A DNA stretch of 64,000 bases from Pseudonocardia autotrophica (GTDB lineage: Bacteria > Actinomycetota > Actinomycetes > Mycobacteriales > Pseudonocardiaceae), in NCBI RefSeq assembly GCF_003945385.1, contig NZ_AP018920.1, positions 620,001 through 684,000 on the forward strand, in the 5' to 3' direction. The translations under genes and the position numbers were made by a program. This document shows, one piece after another, positions 46,681 through 55,136 of this stretch. The notes beneath the pieces are model-generated. The model saw only the letters and a program-made list of their open reading frames with translations. It searched no databases and had not been told where the DNA came from. Numbering within the stretch: position 1 is the first letter of the stretch; each line of letters begins with the position of its first letter.

Positions 46681-47895
46681 ATGGTGGCAGAGGCGTCGAT
46701 CTCCCCGGTGTACCCCCGCCGTTTTCGCAGCTCACCGGAACGTAACGCGCGGATCGCCCGGCCGCTCGCGCTGGTGGCCGGGGTGCGCGAGCCCGATCCG
46801 GAGCTGCTCGACGAGATCGGCCGCCGGATGCTGCTCCGCGACGAGACCGGGGCCGCGCTGGCCCGCGCGATGGGCCGGGAACGCTCCGATCCCGAGCGGG
46901 TGACGATGCGGGCGTTCCACCGGTCGCTGGAGGCCGGCGGGCCATCGGACGACGCGCCGCAGGCACTGCGGGAGTTCTTCGCCGCCGTCACCCCCGAACC
47001 GGACTGGGTCGACCACGACCGGCTGGAACGGGGTGGACGCGCCTACCGGCGGCTCGGCCGCAGCCGGGACGACGTGCTGCTCGGACTGTCGCTGATCGGC
47101 GGCTACCGCTACGGCGGCCCCACGGAGCTGCTGGTACGGACCGGTGGACTGACCGGCGCCGGGGCGATGCGCCGGCTCGGCGAGACCCAGGCGTGGGGGT
47201 TCGCGGTGAGCCGGCCCGGCGGGATGGCCCGTGGCGGGGAGGGCTGGCGGGCGACACTGCACGTCCGGGCGATGCACGCGCTCGTCGCGGACCGGTTCGA
47301 GCGCGGTGACCGGTGGGACACCGCCGAGCACGGACTGCCGATCAACCGGTCCGATCTCGCGTCCACCCTCGGGCTGTTCAACAGCACCGCGATCCTCGGC
47401 TGCCGGCTGCTCGGCACGCACGTCCCGCGGGCCGACGCCGACGCGATCATGCACCTCTGGCGCTACATCGGCTGGCTGATGGGCGTCGACGACGACTGGC
47501 TGTACACCACCGAGCGGGAGCAGAACGCGTTCAACCATCACGTGCTGCTGGCTCAGGGCGACGTGACACCGAGCGGGGCCGAGCTGACCGGGGCACTGGT
47601 CGGCGGGCTGCGGGACGAGCGGCCCGGGCTGCGCGGGCGGTGGGAGCGGCGCCGGTTGCTGTCGTTGCTGCGGTTGTTCCTGGGGGCCGAGGGCATGCGC
47701 GATCTGGAGCTGCCGGTGTCGCTGCCGTGGATCGTGCCGTCGCAGGTGCTGCGCAATCTCGTGCAGTCGACGGTGGTGGTGCGCTCCGAGCGCGGGCGGC
47801 GGTGGCTGGAGGAGCGGTCGGACCGCCGGGTCCGGGCGGATCTCGCCCTGCGCTTCGGGGTCGAGCAGCCGGGACCGCGGGACCTGCCGGCCTGA
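46681..47895 (+). CDS. MpaB/DUF2236-family oxygenase (latex-clearing-protein-like)
   Basis: 404 residues from ATG 46681. The helical DUF2236 fold is indicated by GGYRYGGPTELLVRTGGLTG, RRLGETQAWGFAVSRPGGMA, ATLHVRAMHALVADRF, LPINRSDLASTLGLFNST and HLWRYIGWLMGVDDDWL. In this family, heme-b proteins such as Lcp cleave polyisoprene, and MpaB cleaves a prenyl side chain in mycophenolate synthesis. The Arg/His heme environment (VRAMHALV, LWRYIGWLMG) appears conserved. No signal peptide is evident. The divergent TetR probably regulates it. Substrate unknown, most likely an isoprenoid or fatty compound. Confidence 0.85.
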   Translation: MVAEASISPVYPRRFRSSPERNARIARPLALVAGVREPDPELLDEIGRRMLLRDETGAALARAMGRERSDPERVTMRAFHRSLEAGGPSDDAPQALREFFAAVTPEPDWVDHDRLERGGRAYRRLGRSRDDVLLGLSLIGGYRYGGPTELLVRTGGLTGAGAMRRLGETQAWGFAVSRPGGMARGGEGWRATLHVRAMHALVADRFERGDRWDTAEHGLPINRSDLASTLGLFNSTAILGCRLLGTHVPRADADAIMHLWRYIGWLMGVDDDWLYTTEREQNAFNHHVLLAQGDVTPSGAELTGALVGGLRDERPGLRGRWERRRLLSLLRLFLGAEGMRDLELPVSLPWIVPSQVLRNLVQSTVVVRSERGRRWLEERSDRRVRADLALRFGVEQPGPRDLPA

Positions 47896-47916
47896 CCGGA
47901 CGCACCGGCGGCGGGC

Positions 47917-49119
47917 TCAGACGAAGGCGCCGATGCCGGTGATGTCCCGCCCGACGATCAACGTCTGGATCGTCTCGGTGCCCTCGAAGGTGTGGATCGC
48001 CTCGATGTCCGCCCAGTGCCGGACGACGTGGTGCTCCAGCAGGATCCCGTTGCCGCCGAGCAGGTCGCGGGCCTCCGCGAGGATCGAGCGGGCGGTGCGG
48101 GTGTTGTGCATCTTCGCCAGGCCGGCGACGGTCGGGGAGAGCTTCCCGGCCTCGGCGAGCCGGGCCGTCTGCATGCAGTACAGCTGCATCCCGGTCAGGT
48201 CGGCGAGCATCCGGACCAGCCGCTGCTGCACGATCTGGAACCCGGCGAGCGGCTTGCCGAACTGCTCGCGCTCCGTCGCGTAGCGCAGCGCCGCGTCGTA
48301 GCCTGCGGTGGCGTGGCCGAGCGCCATCCAGGCGCAGGTGCTGCGGGTGGTGGCGAGCACCGCGGCGCAGTCGGCGAAGGTGCGGGCGCCGGCCAGCCGG
48401 TTGTCGTCGGGCACCCGGACACCGTCGAGCGTGATGTCGGCCTGCCACAGCGCGCGCAGCGACACCTTGCCCGGGATGACGGTGGCCGAGTAGCCCTCCG
48501 CCGGGGTCTCCACGACGAAGCCGAGCACCTCACCGGAGTCGGTGTCCCGGGCCCAGACGATCACCAGGTCGGCCACGGTCCCGTTGCCGATCCAGCGCTT
48601 GGAGCCGCGCAGCACCCAGCCGTCGCCGTCGCGGGTGGCGGTGGTCTCCAGCGCGACCGAGTCCGATCCGTGGTCCGGTTCGGTCAGCGCGAATGCGCCG
48701 AGCTTGTCCATCGTGGACATCGAGGGCAGCCAGCGCTGCCGCTGCTCCTCGGAGCCGCACATCGCGATCGCCTTCATCGCCAGCCCCGCGTGCACACCGA
48801 GGAAGGTGCCCAGCGAGCCGTCGCCGCGGTGCAGCTCCATGTGCACCAGGCCGAGCGCGAGCGGGCTCATCCCGGCGGCGCCGTAGCCGTTGATGTCCTC
48901 ACCGACGATCCCCAGCTCGGGCAGCCTGCGGAACAGGTGCCAGGGCAGCTCGGCCCGCTCCCAGTAGTCGTTGATGTCGTGCAGGACCTCGCTGTCGACG
49001 AACGAGCGGGTGTCGGCGAACCGGCGCCACTGCTCCTCGGTGAACTGGTCGCGCACCGAGAAGAAGTCGGTCCCCAGCGCCTCGCCGAGCTCGGTGTACG
49101 GAGTGGTCGGTGCGGACAT
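47917..49119 (-). CDS. Acyl-CoA dehydrogenase (glutaryl-CoA dehydrogenase-like)
   Basis: 400 residues from ATG 49119. Three-part fold: N-terminal helices; a beta domain with GAFALTEPDHGSD for FAD and SKRWIGNGTVADLVIVWARD; and a C-terminal helical domain with RYATEREQFGKPLAGFQIVQ and ARDLLGGNGILLEHHV. The end, IHTFEGTETIQTLIVGRDIT, matches the glutaryl-CoA dehydrogenase group, whose catalytic Glu lies in the FEGT stretch. It oxidises an acyl-CoA and passes electrons to electron-transfer flavoprotein. No lysine-degradation or beta-oxidation partner is adjacent, so the exact acyl substrate is open. Confidence 0.92.
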   Translation of the reverse strand: MSAPTTPYTELGEALGTDFFSVRDQFTEEQWRRFADTRSFVDSEVLHDINDYWERAELPWHLFRRLPELGIVGEDINGYGAAGMSPLALGLVHMELHRGDGSLGTFLGVHAGLAMKAIAMCGSEEQRQRWLPSMSTMDKLGAFALTEPDHGSDSVALETTATRDGDGWVLRGSKRWIGNGTVADLVIVWARDTDSGEVLGFVVETPAEGYSATVIPGKVSLRALWQADITLDGVRVPDDNRLAGARTFADCAAVLATTRSTCAWMALGHATAGYDAALRYATEREQFGKPLAGFQIVQQRLVRMLADLTGMQLYCMQTARLAEAGKLSPTVAGLAKMHNTRTARSILAEARDLLGGNGILLEHHVVRHWADIEAIHTFEGTETIQTLIVGRDITGIGAFV

Positions 49120-49212
49120 GGTGCGCGGCCCCCTCGCCGTCGGAGTCGACGCCGATCTTCACACCACCGGTCCGGCTCCGCTCGGTGACGCGCGGCCCCT
49201 CCCCGCCCGGGC

Positions 49213-49599
49213 TCAGGCCTTGACCAGGCAGAACGGATGGCCGATCGGGTCGAGGTAGACCCGGAAGCTGTCCGGCATCGGCTGGGTCGGGTGCTTGCGT
49301 GCCCCGATGGCGAGCACGGCGGCCTCACCCGCCTCGAGATCCGGTACGTCGAAGTCGACGTGGCCCCGTTGCGGGCGCTCCTGGCCCGGCCACTCCGGTG
49401 GGGTGAACCCGCCCTCGGTGATCTGCTGGAACGCCAGCGTCGGCCCGGCGCCACCGGAGTCGAGCTCGACCCAGTCGGCGTCGGTCTGCTCGGCGATCGG
49501 CCAGCCGGTGATCCGGGAGTAGAACCGGGCCAGCTCCAGCGGCTCCGGGCAGTCCAGGGCGAACAGTGCGAACCTGGCGATGGGTGCGTCGGTGCTCAT
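49213..49599 (-). CDS. VOC-family (glyoxalase-like) protein
   Basis: 128 residues from ATG 49599. Two beta-alpha-beta-beta-beta halves: FALFALDCPEPLELARFYSR with ITGWPIAEQ, and HVDFDVPDLEAGEAAVLAIG with FRVYLDPIGHPFCLVKA. This is the glyoxalase-like domain often called Glyoxalase_6. Metal ligands are not obvious, and many members are binding or resistance proteins rather than lyases. It follows the acyl-CoA dehydrogenase gene upstream by 93 bp on the same strand. No function is assigned beyond the fold. Confidence 0.88.
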   Translation of the reverse strand: MSTDAPIARFALFALDCPEPLELARFYSRITGWPIAEQTDADWVELDSGGAGPTLAFQQITEGGFTPPEWPGQERPQRGHVDFDVPDLEAGEAAVLAIGARKHPTQPMPDSFRVYLDPIGHPFCLVKA

Positions 49600-49644
49600 G
49601 GGATGGAGTGTGCCGCCGACCCCCGACAGTCTCCGCCGGTTTTC

Positions 49645-52600
49645 TCAGGCGGGCGGCGGCAGCTCGTCGATCGCGCGCTCGACCCGCTGCACGGAGATCG
49701 GGTACCGGGTCTTCATCGGGTGCGCGTACAGCGACACCCGCAGTTCCTCGATCATCGCGCCGATCTCGCGCAGCTGCGGTGACGGCTCCGTCCCCGACGG
49801 CAGGGCGACGAGCAGGCCGCGGTACTCGGCCTCGACCGGCGCCATCTCCGCGGTCCACCGGGCGTCCCGGGTGGGTTCGGTGCGCAGCTTCTCCAGCCGC
49901 ACCTCCAGGGCCTGCAGGTACCGCTTGACGTCGCCGAGCCGGACGGCGCCGGCGTCGGTGACGAAGCCGGGACGGACCAGCCGGTTCATGATCACGGTCG
50001 CGTCGGCGACGCCGTCCCGGGCGGCCGGGCCGCGCAGGTCGGCGAGCGCCGCCCCGACCCGGTGCCAGACCTCCAGCACCCCGCGGACGGCGTCGAGCAC
50101 CTGCAGCGTCGTCGCGGGCAGCCGCATCCGCAGCAGCTCGGCGAGGCGGAGGTACTGCGGCTCGTCGAACGGGTCACCGCCGCCTCGGCCGATCAGGTGA
50201 TCGGTGGCGGCCGTGGTGCAGTCGTCCAGCAGCGCGTCCAGCGAGCCGTGCGGATTGCGGGACAGTGCGAGCCGCGCCCGGTTGTCCAGCCCGCGCAGCA
50301 CCTGCTTCGCCGGGCTCGGCGTGTTGCCCAGCAGCAGCCGCCGGACCCCGCGGTGGTGCGCCGGATCGCGCTCGGCGGCGGTCGCGTAGACCCGGACGTC
50401 GGCCGTCGTGCCGCGGTCACGCAGGCCCGGGTATCCGGTGACGACGTGCGCGCCGCGCCGGATCGGCAGCTCCCGGGGCAGCTCGCCGATCGTCCAGGAC
50501 GTCAGCCCGGTGGCCTCGATCCCGGTGCCGGCCGCGGCCAGCTCTTCCCGGACCTTCGGCGCCAGCTCGCGCCGGAGCCGGTCCAGGTCGGTGCCGCGGG
50601 CCAGCTCCACGTCGTTCTCGTCAAGAATCCGAAAAGTGACGGTGAGGTGGTCGGGGAGCCGGTCCAGCTCCCAGTCGGCCCGCCGGATCTCGACGTTGCG
50701 CATCCGGCCGAGCTCGCGCTCCAGGCCGTCGAGCAGCGGTTCGGCGGTGTGCTCGCGCAGCCGGCCCAGCACGGCGCGGGCATGGTCGGGGGCGGGGGAG
50801 AAGTTGCGGCGCAGGTTCCGCGGCAGGGTGCGGATGAGCGCGGTGACCAGTTCCTCCCGCAGGCCGGGTACCTGCCAGGTGAACGGCGTCGGATCGACCT
50901 GGTGCAGCGCCGCCACCGGCACGTCGACGGTCACGCCGTCGGTGTGGTGGCCCGGCTCGAACGCGTACGACAGCGGCAGCGACAGCCCACCGGCCGCCAC
51001 GTGGTCGGGGTACTGCTCGCGATCGACGCCGCGCGCGGCCTCGGTGGTGAGCAGCTCCTCGGAGTAGTCGAGCAGATCGGGGCTGCGCCGCGCCTCCTCG
51101 GACCACCAGCGGTCGAAGTGCTTGCCGGACACCACCGAGGCCGGCACCCGCTCGTCGTAGAAGGCGAACAGGGTGTCCTCGTCGACCACCAGGTCCCGGC
51201 GGCGGGCCCGGTGCTCGAGCTCCTCGGCGTCGTCGAGCAGTTCGCGGTTGGCGTGGAAGAACGCGTGCCGGGTCTCCCAGTCGCCCTCGACGAGTGCGTG
51301 CCGCAGGAACAGGTCGCGGCTCACCTCGGGATCGACCCGGCCGTAGGCGACGGTCCGGTCGGCGACCAGCGGGAGCCCGTGCAGGGTGACCCGCTCGGTG
51401 GCGACGGCGCTGCCGCGCTTGCGTGACCAGCGCGGTTCCGAATATGTCTTCTTGACGAGATGTCCGGCGAGCGGCTCGACCCACTCCGGTTTCACCGGCG
51501 CGACCGTGCGCGCCCACAGTCTCGTCGTCTCGACGAGCTCGGCGGCCATCACCCAGCGCGGCGGCTTCTTCGCGAGCCCGGAACCGGGCCAGATCGCGAA
51601 CTTCGCCCCGCGGGCGCCGAGGTAGTCCTTCGGCCCCTTGCGTTCCTTCTTCGCGGCGGCCTTGCCGGGGGCGTTCTTCTCGGCGAGCGGATCCTGCATG
51701 CCGACCTGGGAGAGCAGTCCGGCCAGCAGGGACTGGTGGATCACGTCGGCGCGCCCGGCGTCGAGCGGCTCGTCGACGGGCGGTGTGCCGGCTGCGCGCG
51801 AATCGGGGTCGTTGCGGTCCATTCCCGCGCTGCGGGCGGCCTGGCGGAGCTGCCCGTGCAGGTCCCACCACTCGCGCACCCGCAGGTAGTGCAGGAAGTC
51901 CTCACGCAGCTCCCGGCGGAACTTGCTGCCCGACAGCGCGTCCCGCCGCTCGCCGAGATGGTCCCAGAGTCGCAGGAGCGCCAGGAAGTCCGAGCCGTCG
52001 ACGGTGAACCGGCGGTGCCGGTCGTCGGCGGCCTGGCGCTGCTCGGTGGGCCGCTCACGCGGGTCCTGCACCGACAGCGCCGCGGCGATGACGAGCACCT
52101 CGCGCAGGCAGCCGTTGCGATGTGCCTCGACCAGCATCCGGCCCAGCCTCGGATCGACCGGCAGCCGGGACAGCGAGTGCCCGACGGCGGTCAGCGAGCG
52201 CCGGTCCGGGCGGAGCGCGCCGAGCTCGTGCAACAGGTCCAGGCCGTCGGCGACGGCGCGCCGATCGGGCGGCTCGACGAACGGGAACTCGGAGATCTCG
52301 CCCAGATCCAGCGCGATCATCTGCAGCACGACCGACGCCAGGTTGGTACGCAGGATCTCCGGGTCGGTGAACTCCGGGCGGGCGTCGAAGTCGTCCTCGG
52401 AGTACAGCCGGATCGCGATGCCGTCGCTGGTCCGGCCGCAGCGGCCGGAGCGCTGGTTCGCCGAGGCCTGGGAGATCTTCTCGATCGGCAGCCGCTGCAC
52501 CTTGAGCCGGCGCGAGTAGCGGGAGATGCGCGCGGTACCGGTGTCGACGACGTAGCGGACGCCGGGGACGGTCAGCGACGTCTCGGCGACGTTGGTCGCG

Positions 52601-53769
52601 AGCACCACCCGGTTGCCGGTGTGCGACTGCCAGACCCGCTGCTGCTCGGCCGTCGACAGCCGGGCGTAGAGCGGCAGGATCTCGGTGCCGCGCAGGTTGC
52701 GCCGTTCGAGGGCCTCGGCCGCGTCGCGGATCTCACGCTCGCCGGGGAGGAAGACCAGCACGTCACCCGGACCCTCGCGCTGCAGCTCGACGACGGCGTC
52801 GCCGATCGCGTCGTCCAGTTGCCGGTCGGGATCGGCGTCCGCGTCGTCGGGATCGACGACCGGGCGGTAGCGCACCTCGACCGGGAAGGTGCGGCCGGAC
52901 ACCTCGACGATCGGTGCGGGAGCCTGCTCGCCGCCGAAGTGCCGGGCGAACCGCTCCGGGTCGATCGTCGCCGAGGTGATGATCACCTTCAGGTCGGGCC
53001 TGCGGGGCAGCAGCCGGGTCAGGTACCCGAGAATGAAGTCGATGTTGAGGCTGCGCTCGTGCGCCTCGTCGATGATCAGCGTGTCGTAGCGGCGCAGGTT
53101 CTTGTCGCCGGCCAGCTCGGCGAGCAGGATGCCGTCGGTCATCAGCTTGACCATGGTCGCGTCGCCGACCTGGTCGGTGAACCGGACCTTCCAGCCGACC
53201 GTGCTGCCGAGCTCGACCCCCAGTTCCTCGGCGATACGGGCGGCCACCGTGCGCGCGGCGAGCCGGCGCGGCTGGGTGTGGCCGATCATGCCGTGCACGC
53301 CGCGGCCGAGCTCCAGGCAGATCTTCGGGAGCTGGGTGGTCTTCCCCGAGCCGGTCTCGCCGGCCACGATCACGACCTGGTTGTCCCGGATGGCTTCGGC
53401 GATCTCCTCGCGACGCGCGGAGACCGGCAGCGTCGGGGGATAGCTGATGGGCGGTGCCACTCGTGGGTGGTCGTCGCGATCGGGACCGCCACGACCACCC
53501 ACGAGGGTGGGGCCGGGCGCCGTGACGGCAGCGTTCCGGCCCCGCGGCCCGCGGCGGCGCGGTCGGCGCTGCTGCTCACGGGCCGGTCGGCCGCGCGCGG
53601 CGCCCTCCGTCCCGGGGGCGGCCTGTGCTGCGGCCTCGTCGTTGGTCGACAGGGTTCTGATGTCGGGCTGCCGGTCGGCGGGGTCCCTGCGGGGACGGCG
53701 CGGACGCGGAGGCCTACCGGTCCCGCGTGCGGGACGGTCGTCGGCGGACGGGGCGGGTTCGCTGGACAT
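49645..53769 (-). CDS. hrpA: ATP-dependent RNA helicase HrpA
   Basis: 1374 residues from ATG 53769. About 100 residues of disordered, Arg/Pro-rich N-terminus come first. The DEAH-box core follows: VVIVAGETGSGKTTQLPKIC, IGHTQPRRLAARTVAARIAE, IIDEAHERSLNIDFILGYL, IITSATIDPERFARHFGG, VLVFLPGEREIRDA, NVAETSLTVPGVRYVVDTG and QRSGRCGR. Next are the HA2 and OB-fold domains and the large DUF3418 C-terminal domain typical of bacterial HrpA. The family functions in mRNA processing and in rescue of collided ribosomes in E. coli. The gene is single and apparently complete, with no frameshift. Confidence 0.96.
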   Translation of the reverse strand: MSSEPAPSADDRPARGTGRPPRPRRPRRDPADRQPDIRTLSTNDEAAAQAAPGTEGAARGRPAREQQRRPRRRGPRGRNAAVTAPGPTLVGGRGGPDRDDHPRVAPPISYPPTLPVSARREEIAEAIRDNQVVIVAGETGSGKTTQLPKICLELGRGVHGMIGHTQPRRLAARTVAARIAEELGVELGSTVGWKVRFTDQVGDATMVKLMTDGILLAELAGDKNLRRYDTLIIDEAHERSLNIDFILGYLTRLLPRRPDLKVIITSATIDPERFARHFGGEQAPAPIVEVSGRTFPVEVRYRPVVDPDDADADPDRQLDDAIGDAVVELQREGPGDVLVFLPGEREIRDAAEALERRNLRGTEILPLYARLSTAEQQRVWQSHTGNRVVLATNVAETSLTVPGVRYVVDTGTARISRYSRRLKVQRLPIEKISQASANQRSGRCGRTSDGIAIRLYSEDDFDARPEFTDPEILRTNLASVVLQMIALDLGEISEFPFVEPPDRRAVADGLDLLHELGALRPDRRSLTAVGHSLSRLPVDPRLGRMLVEAHRNGCLREVLVIAAALSVQDPRERPTEQRQAADDRHRRFTVDGSDFLALLRLWDHLGERRDALSGSKFRRELREDFLHYLRVREWWDLHGQLRQAARSAGMDRNDPDSRAAGTPPVDEPLDAGRADVIHQSLLAGLLSQVGMQDPLAEKNAPGKAAAKKERKGPKDYLGARGAKFAIWPGSGLAKKPPRWVMAAELVETTRLWARTVAPVKPEWVEPLAGHLVKKTYSEPRWSRKRGSAVATERVTLHGLPLVADRTVAYGRVDPEVSRDLFLRHALVEGDWETRHAFFHANRELLDDAEELEHRARRRDLVVDEDTLFAFYDERVPASVVSGKHFDRWWSEEARRSPDLLDYSEELLTTEAARGVDREQYPDHVAAGGLSLPLSYAFEPGHHTDGVTVDVPVAALHQVDPTPFTWQVPGLREELVTALIRTLPRNLRRNFSPAPDHARAVLGRLREHTAEPLLDGLERELGRMRNVEIRRADWELDRLPDHLTVTFRILDENDVELARGTDLDRLRRELAPKVREELAAAGTGIEATGLTSWTIGELPRELPIRRGAHVVTGYPGLRDRGTTADVRVYATAAERDPAHHRGVRRLLLGNTPSPAKQVLRGLDNRARLALSRNPHGSLDALLDDCTTAATDHLIGRGGGDPFDEPQYLRLAELLRMRLPATTLQVLDAVRGVLEVWHRVGAALADLRGPAARDGVADATVIMNRLVRPGFVTDAGAVRLGDVKRYLQALEVRLEKLRTEPTRDARWTAEMAPVEAEYRGLLVALPSGTEPSPQLREIGAMIEELRVSLYAHPMKTRYPISVQRVERAIDELPPPA

Positions 53770-54015
53770 CGTTCACTCAGTGTGCCTGCTCGCCCGGGAC
53801 CGGGCGGACGCCGACCATGGTGATCGGGCTCGCAGCGGCGAGCAAGCGGTTTTCGACAAGGGGTCGGCGGGTTCGATGAGGTGTCCGAACCGGGCGCCGG
53901 TCGCCTCGCGGCGAGTGGCGCACCGCGGCTCCTGCCGGACGGTATTCCGCGGCGGCTTTTATCTGTTGCGGCCCGGGGACTCGTGTCGCCCGGCTCGGAC
54001 AGTCGTTCCAACGGG

Positions 54016-54046
54016 CTCCTGCGCCGGATCATTCCCGGCGCAGGAG
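54016..54046. terminator. Perfect 12-bp hairpin
   Basis: CTCCTGCGCCGG (54016-54027), loop ATCATTC, CCGGCGCAGGAG (54035-54046). Terminator-like in form, but located between two divergent genes. Confidence 0.6.
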
Positions 54047-54122
54047 TCGGGACCGGGAGAGATCCGGGACGGTGCGGGCCCCGCGTCGATCCGGCCCGGT
54101 ACGGGTATTGTCGTCCGATCTG

Positions 54123-54146
54123 TGACCAGTTTTGCTAATCTGGTCA
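54123..54146 (+). promoter_or_regulatory. Inverted repeat operator candidate TGACCAG-N10-CTGGTCA
   Basis: Perfect 7-bp arms around the AT-rich centre TTTTGCTAAT, 20 bp before the hydrolase start. The centre may hold the minus-10 region, so a bound repressor would block transcription. No regulator gene is adjacent. Confidence 0.55.
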
Positions 54147-54165
54147 TCGAGTCACGGGGGGCGTC

Positions 54166-55068
54166 ATGACCTTGGTCCCGGCCGGTTCCGGTACCGGCAC
54201 GATCGACATCGACGGCGGCCGGGTCCGGGTGCTGCGCTCGGTCACCGTGCCCGAACCGGAGCGCGCGGGCACGCCGTTGCTGCTGGTGCACGGAGGCGGC
54301 ACCGACAATGCGGCGATCTCCTGGTTCCACGCGTTCGAGGCGTTCGGCGTCGACCGTGAGGTGTTCGCGATCGATCTCCCCGGGTTCGGCGGGACCACCG
54401 GGATCGATCCGGTCGGTGACCCGCGGCGGACGGCCGACCTCACAGCCCGGGTGGCGGCCCGGCTCGGACTGACCCGGGTGGTCGCCGTCGGAGTGTCGAT
54501 GGGCGGCGACGTCGTGCTGAATCTCGCGCTCCGGCATCCGGAGCTGGTCGAGGCGCTGGTGCTGATCGGGCCGGGCGGGCTGATCCCGGTGCTGCGGAAC
54601 CGGTTCACCCAGTTCGCGGCGTGGCTGGCCGCGCAGCTGCCCGAACGCGTGTTGCTCGCGCTGTCCCGCACGGCGAACTCGTTCGTCCAGTCCGCCGTCC
54701 GCGGCGTGGTGTCCGATCCGGACAGCCTGCCGCCCGAGGTGCTGGCGGAGTTCCTGCGGGAGGCGCGGCGGCCGGGCGCATTCCTCGGGTACCTCCGTTA
54801 CAACCGGGCCACCCTCGGACCGCGGTCGATGCGCAACGATCTCCAGTCGGAGGTCGGCCGGATCGACGTTCCCGCGTTGTTCTTCCACGGCGCCGACGAT
54901 CCGATGGTCGATCCGGAGGGCTCCCGTCGGGCCGCTCGGTCGATGCCCGCCGCGCGACTGGTCCTGGTGCCCGGGTGCGGGCACTGGGCGCAGTTGGAGG
55001 CCTCGGAGCAGTTCGCCGCCGAGGTCCGGGCCCTGCTCGCCGGCACCGCGCACCCGGGGGCGGCCTGA
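54166..55068 (+). CDS. Alpha/beta hydrolase
   Basis: 300 residues from ATG 54166. Canonical fold: LLLVHGGGTDNAAISWFHAF, VFAIDLPGFGGTTG, the nucleophile elbow VAVGVSMGGDVVLNLALRHP (Ser in GVSMGG), the acid in LFFHGADDPMVDPEG and the His in VPGCGHWAQLEASEQF. The pattern resembles C-C bond hydrolases (MhpC-like) and haloalkane or epoxide hydrolase relatives; the cap region (FTQFAAWLAAQLPERVLLAL) is helical. Substrate unknown. The promoter has a clear inverted repeat, suggesting specific induction. Confidence 0.92.
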   Translation: MTLVPAGSGTGTIDIDGGRVRVLRSVTVPEPERAGTPLLLVHGGGTDNAAISWFHAFEAFGVDREVFAIDLPGFGGTTGIDPVGDPRRTADLTARVAARLGLTRVVAVGVSMGGDVVLNLALRHPELVEALVLIGPGGLIPVLRNRFTQFAAWLAAQLPERVLLALSRTANSFVQSAVRGVVSDPDSLPPEVLAEFLREARRPGAFLGYLRYNRATLGPRSMRNDLQSEVGRIDVPALFFHGADDPMVDPEGSRRAARSMPAARLVLVPGCGHWAQLEASEQFAAEVRALLAGTAHPGAA

Positions 55069-55136
55069 ACACGCACCCCGCGCCAGGGCCGTCCGGATCG
55101 GATCGGCCGACAGCGAACCGGTCGGTACGGCGCCGG

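Larger units (their letters stand above)
53770..54165. promoter_or_regulatory. Divergent intergenic region between hrpA and hydrolase
   Basis: About 400 bp without a recognisable gene. It contains a perfect 12-bp hairpin (54016-54046), a perfect 7-bp inverted repeat near the hydrolase start (54123-54146), and GGGGGGCGTC as the hydrolase ribosome-binding site. The hairpin may terminate a short unannotated transcript. Confidence 0.5.
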
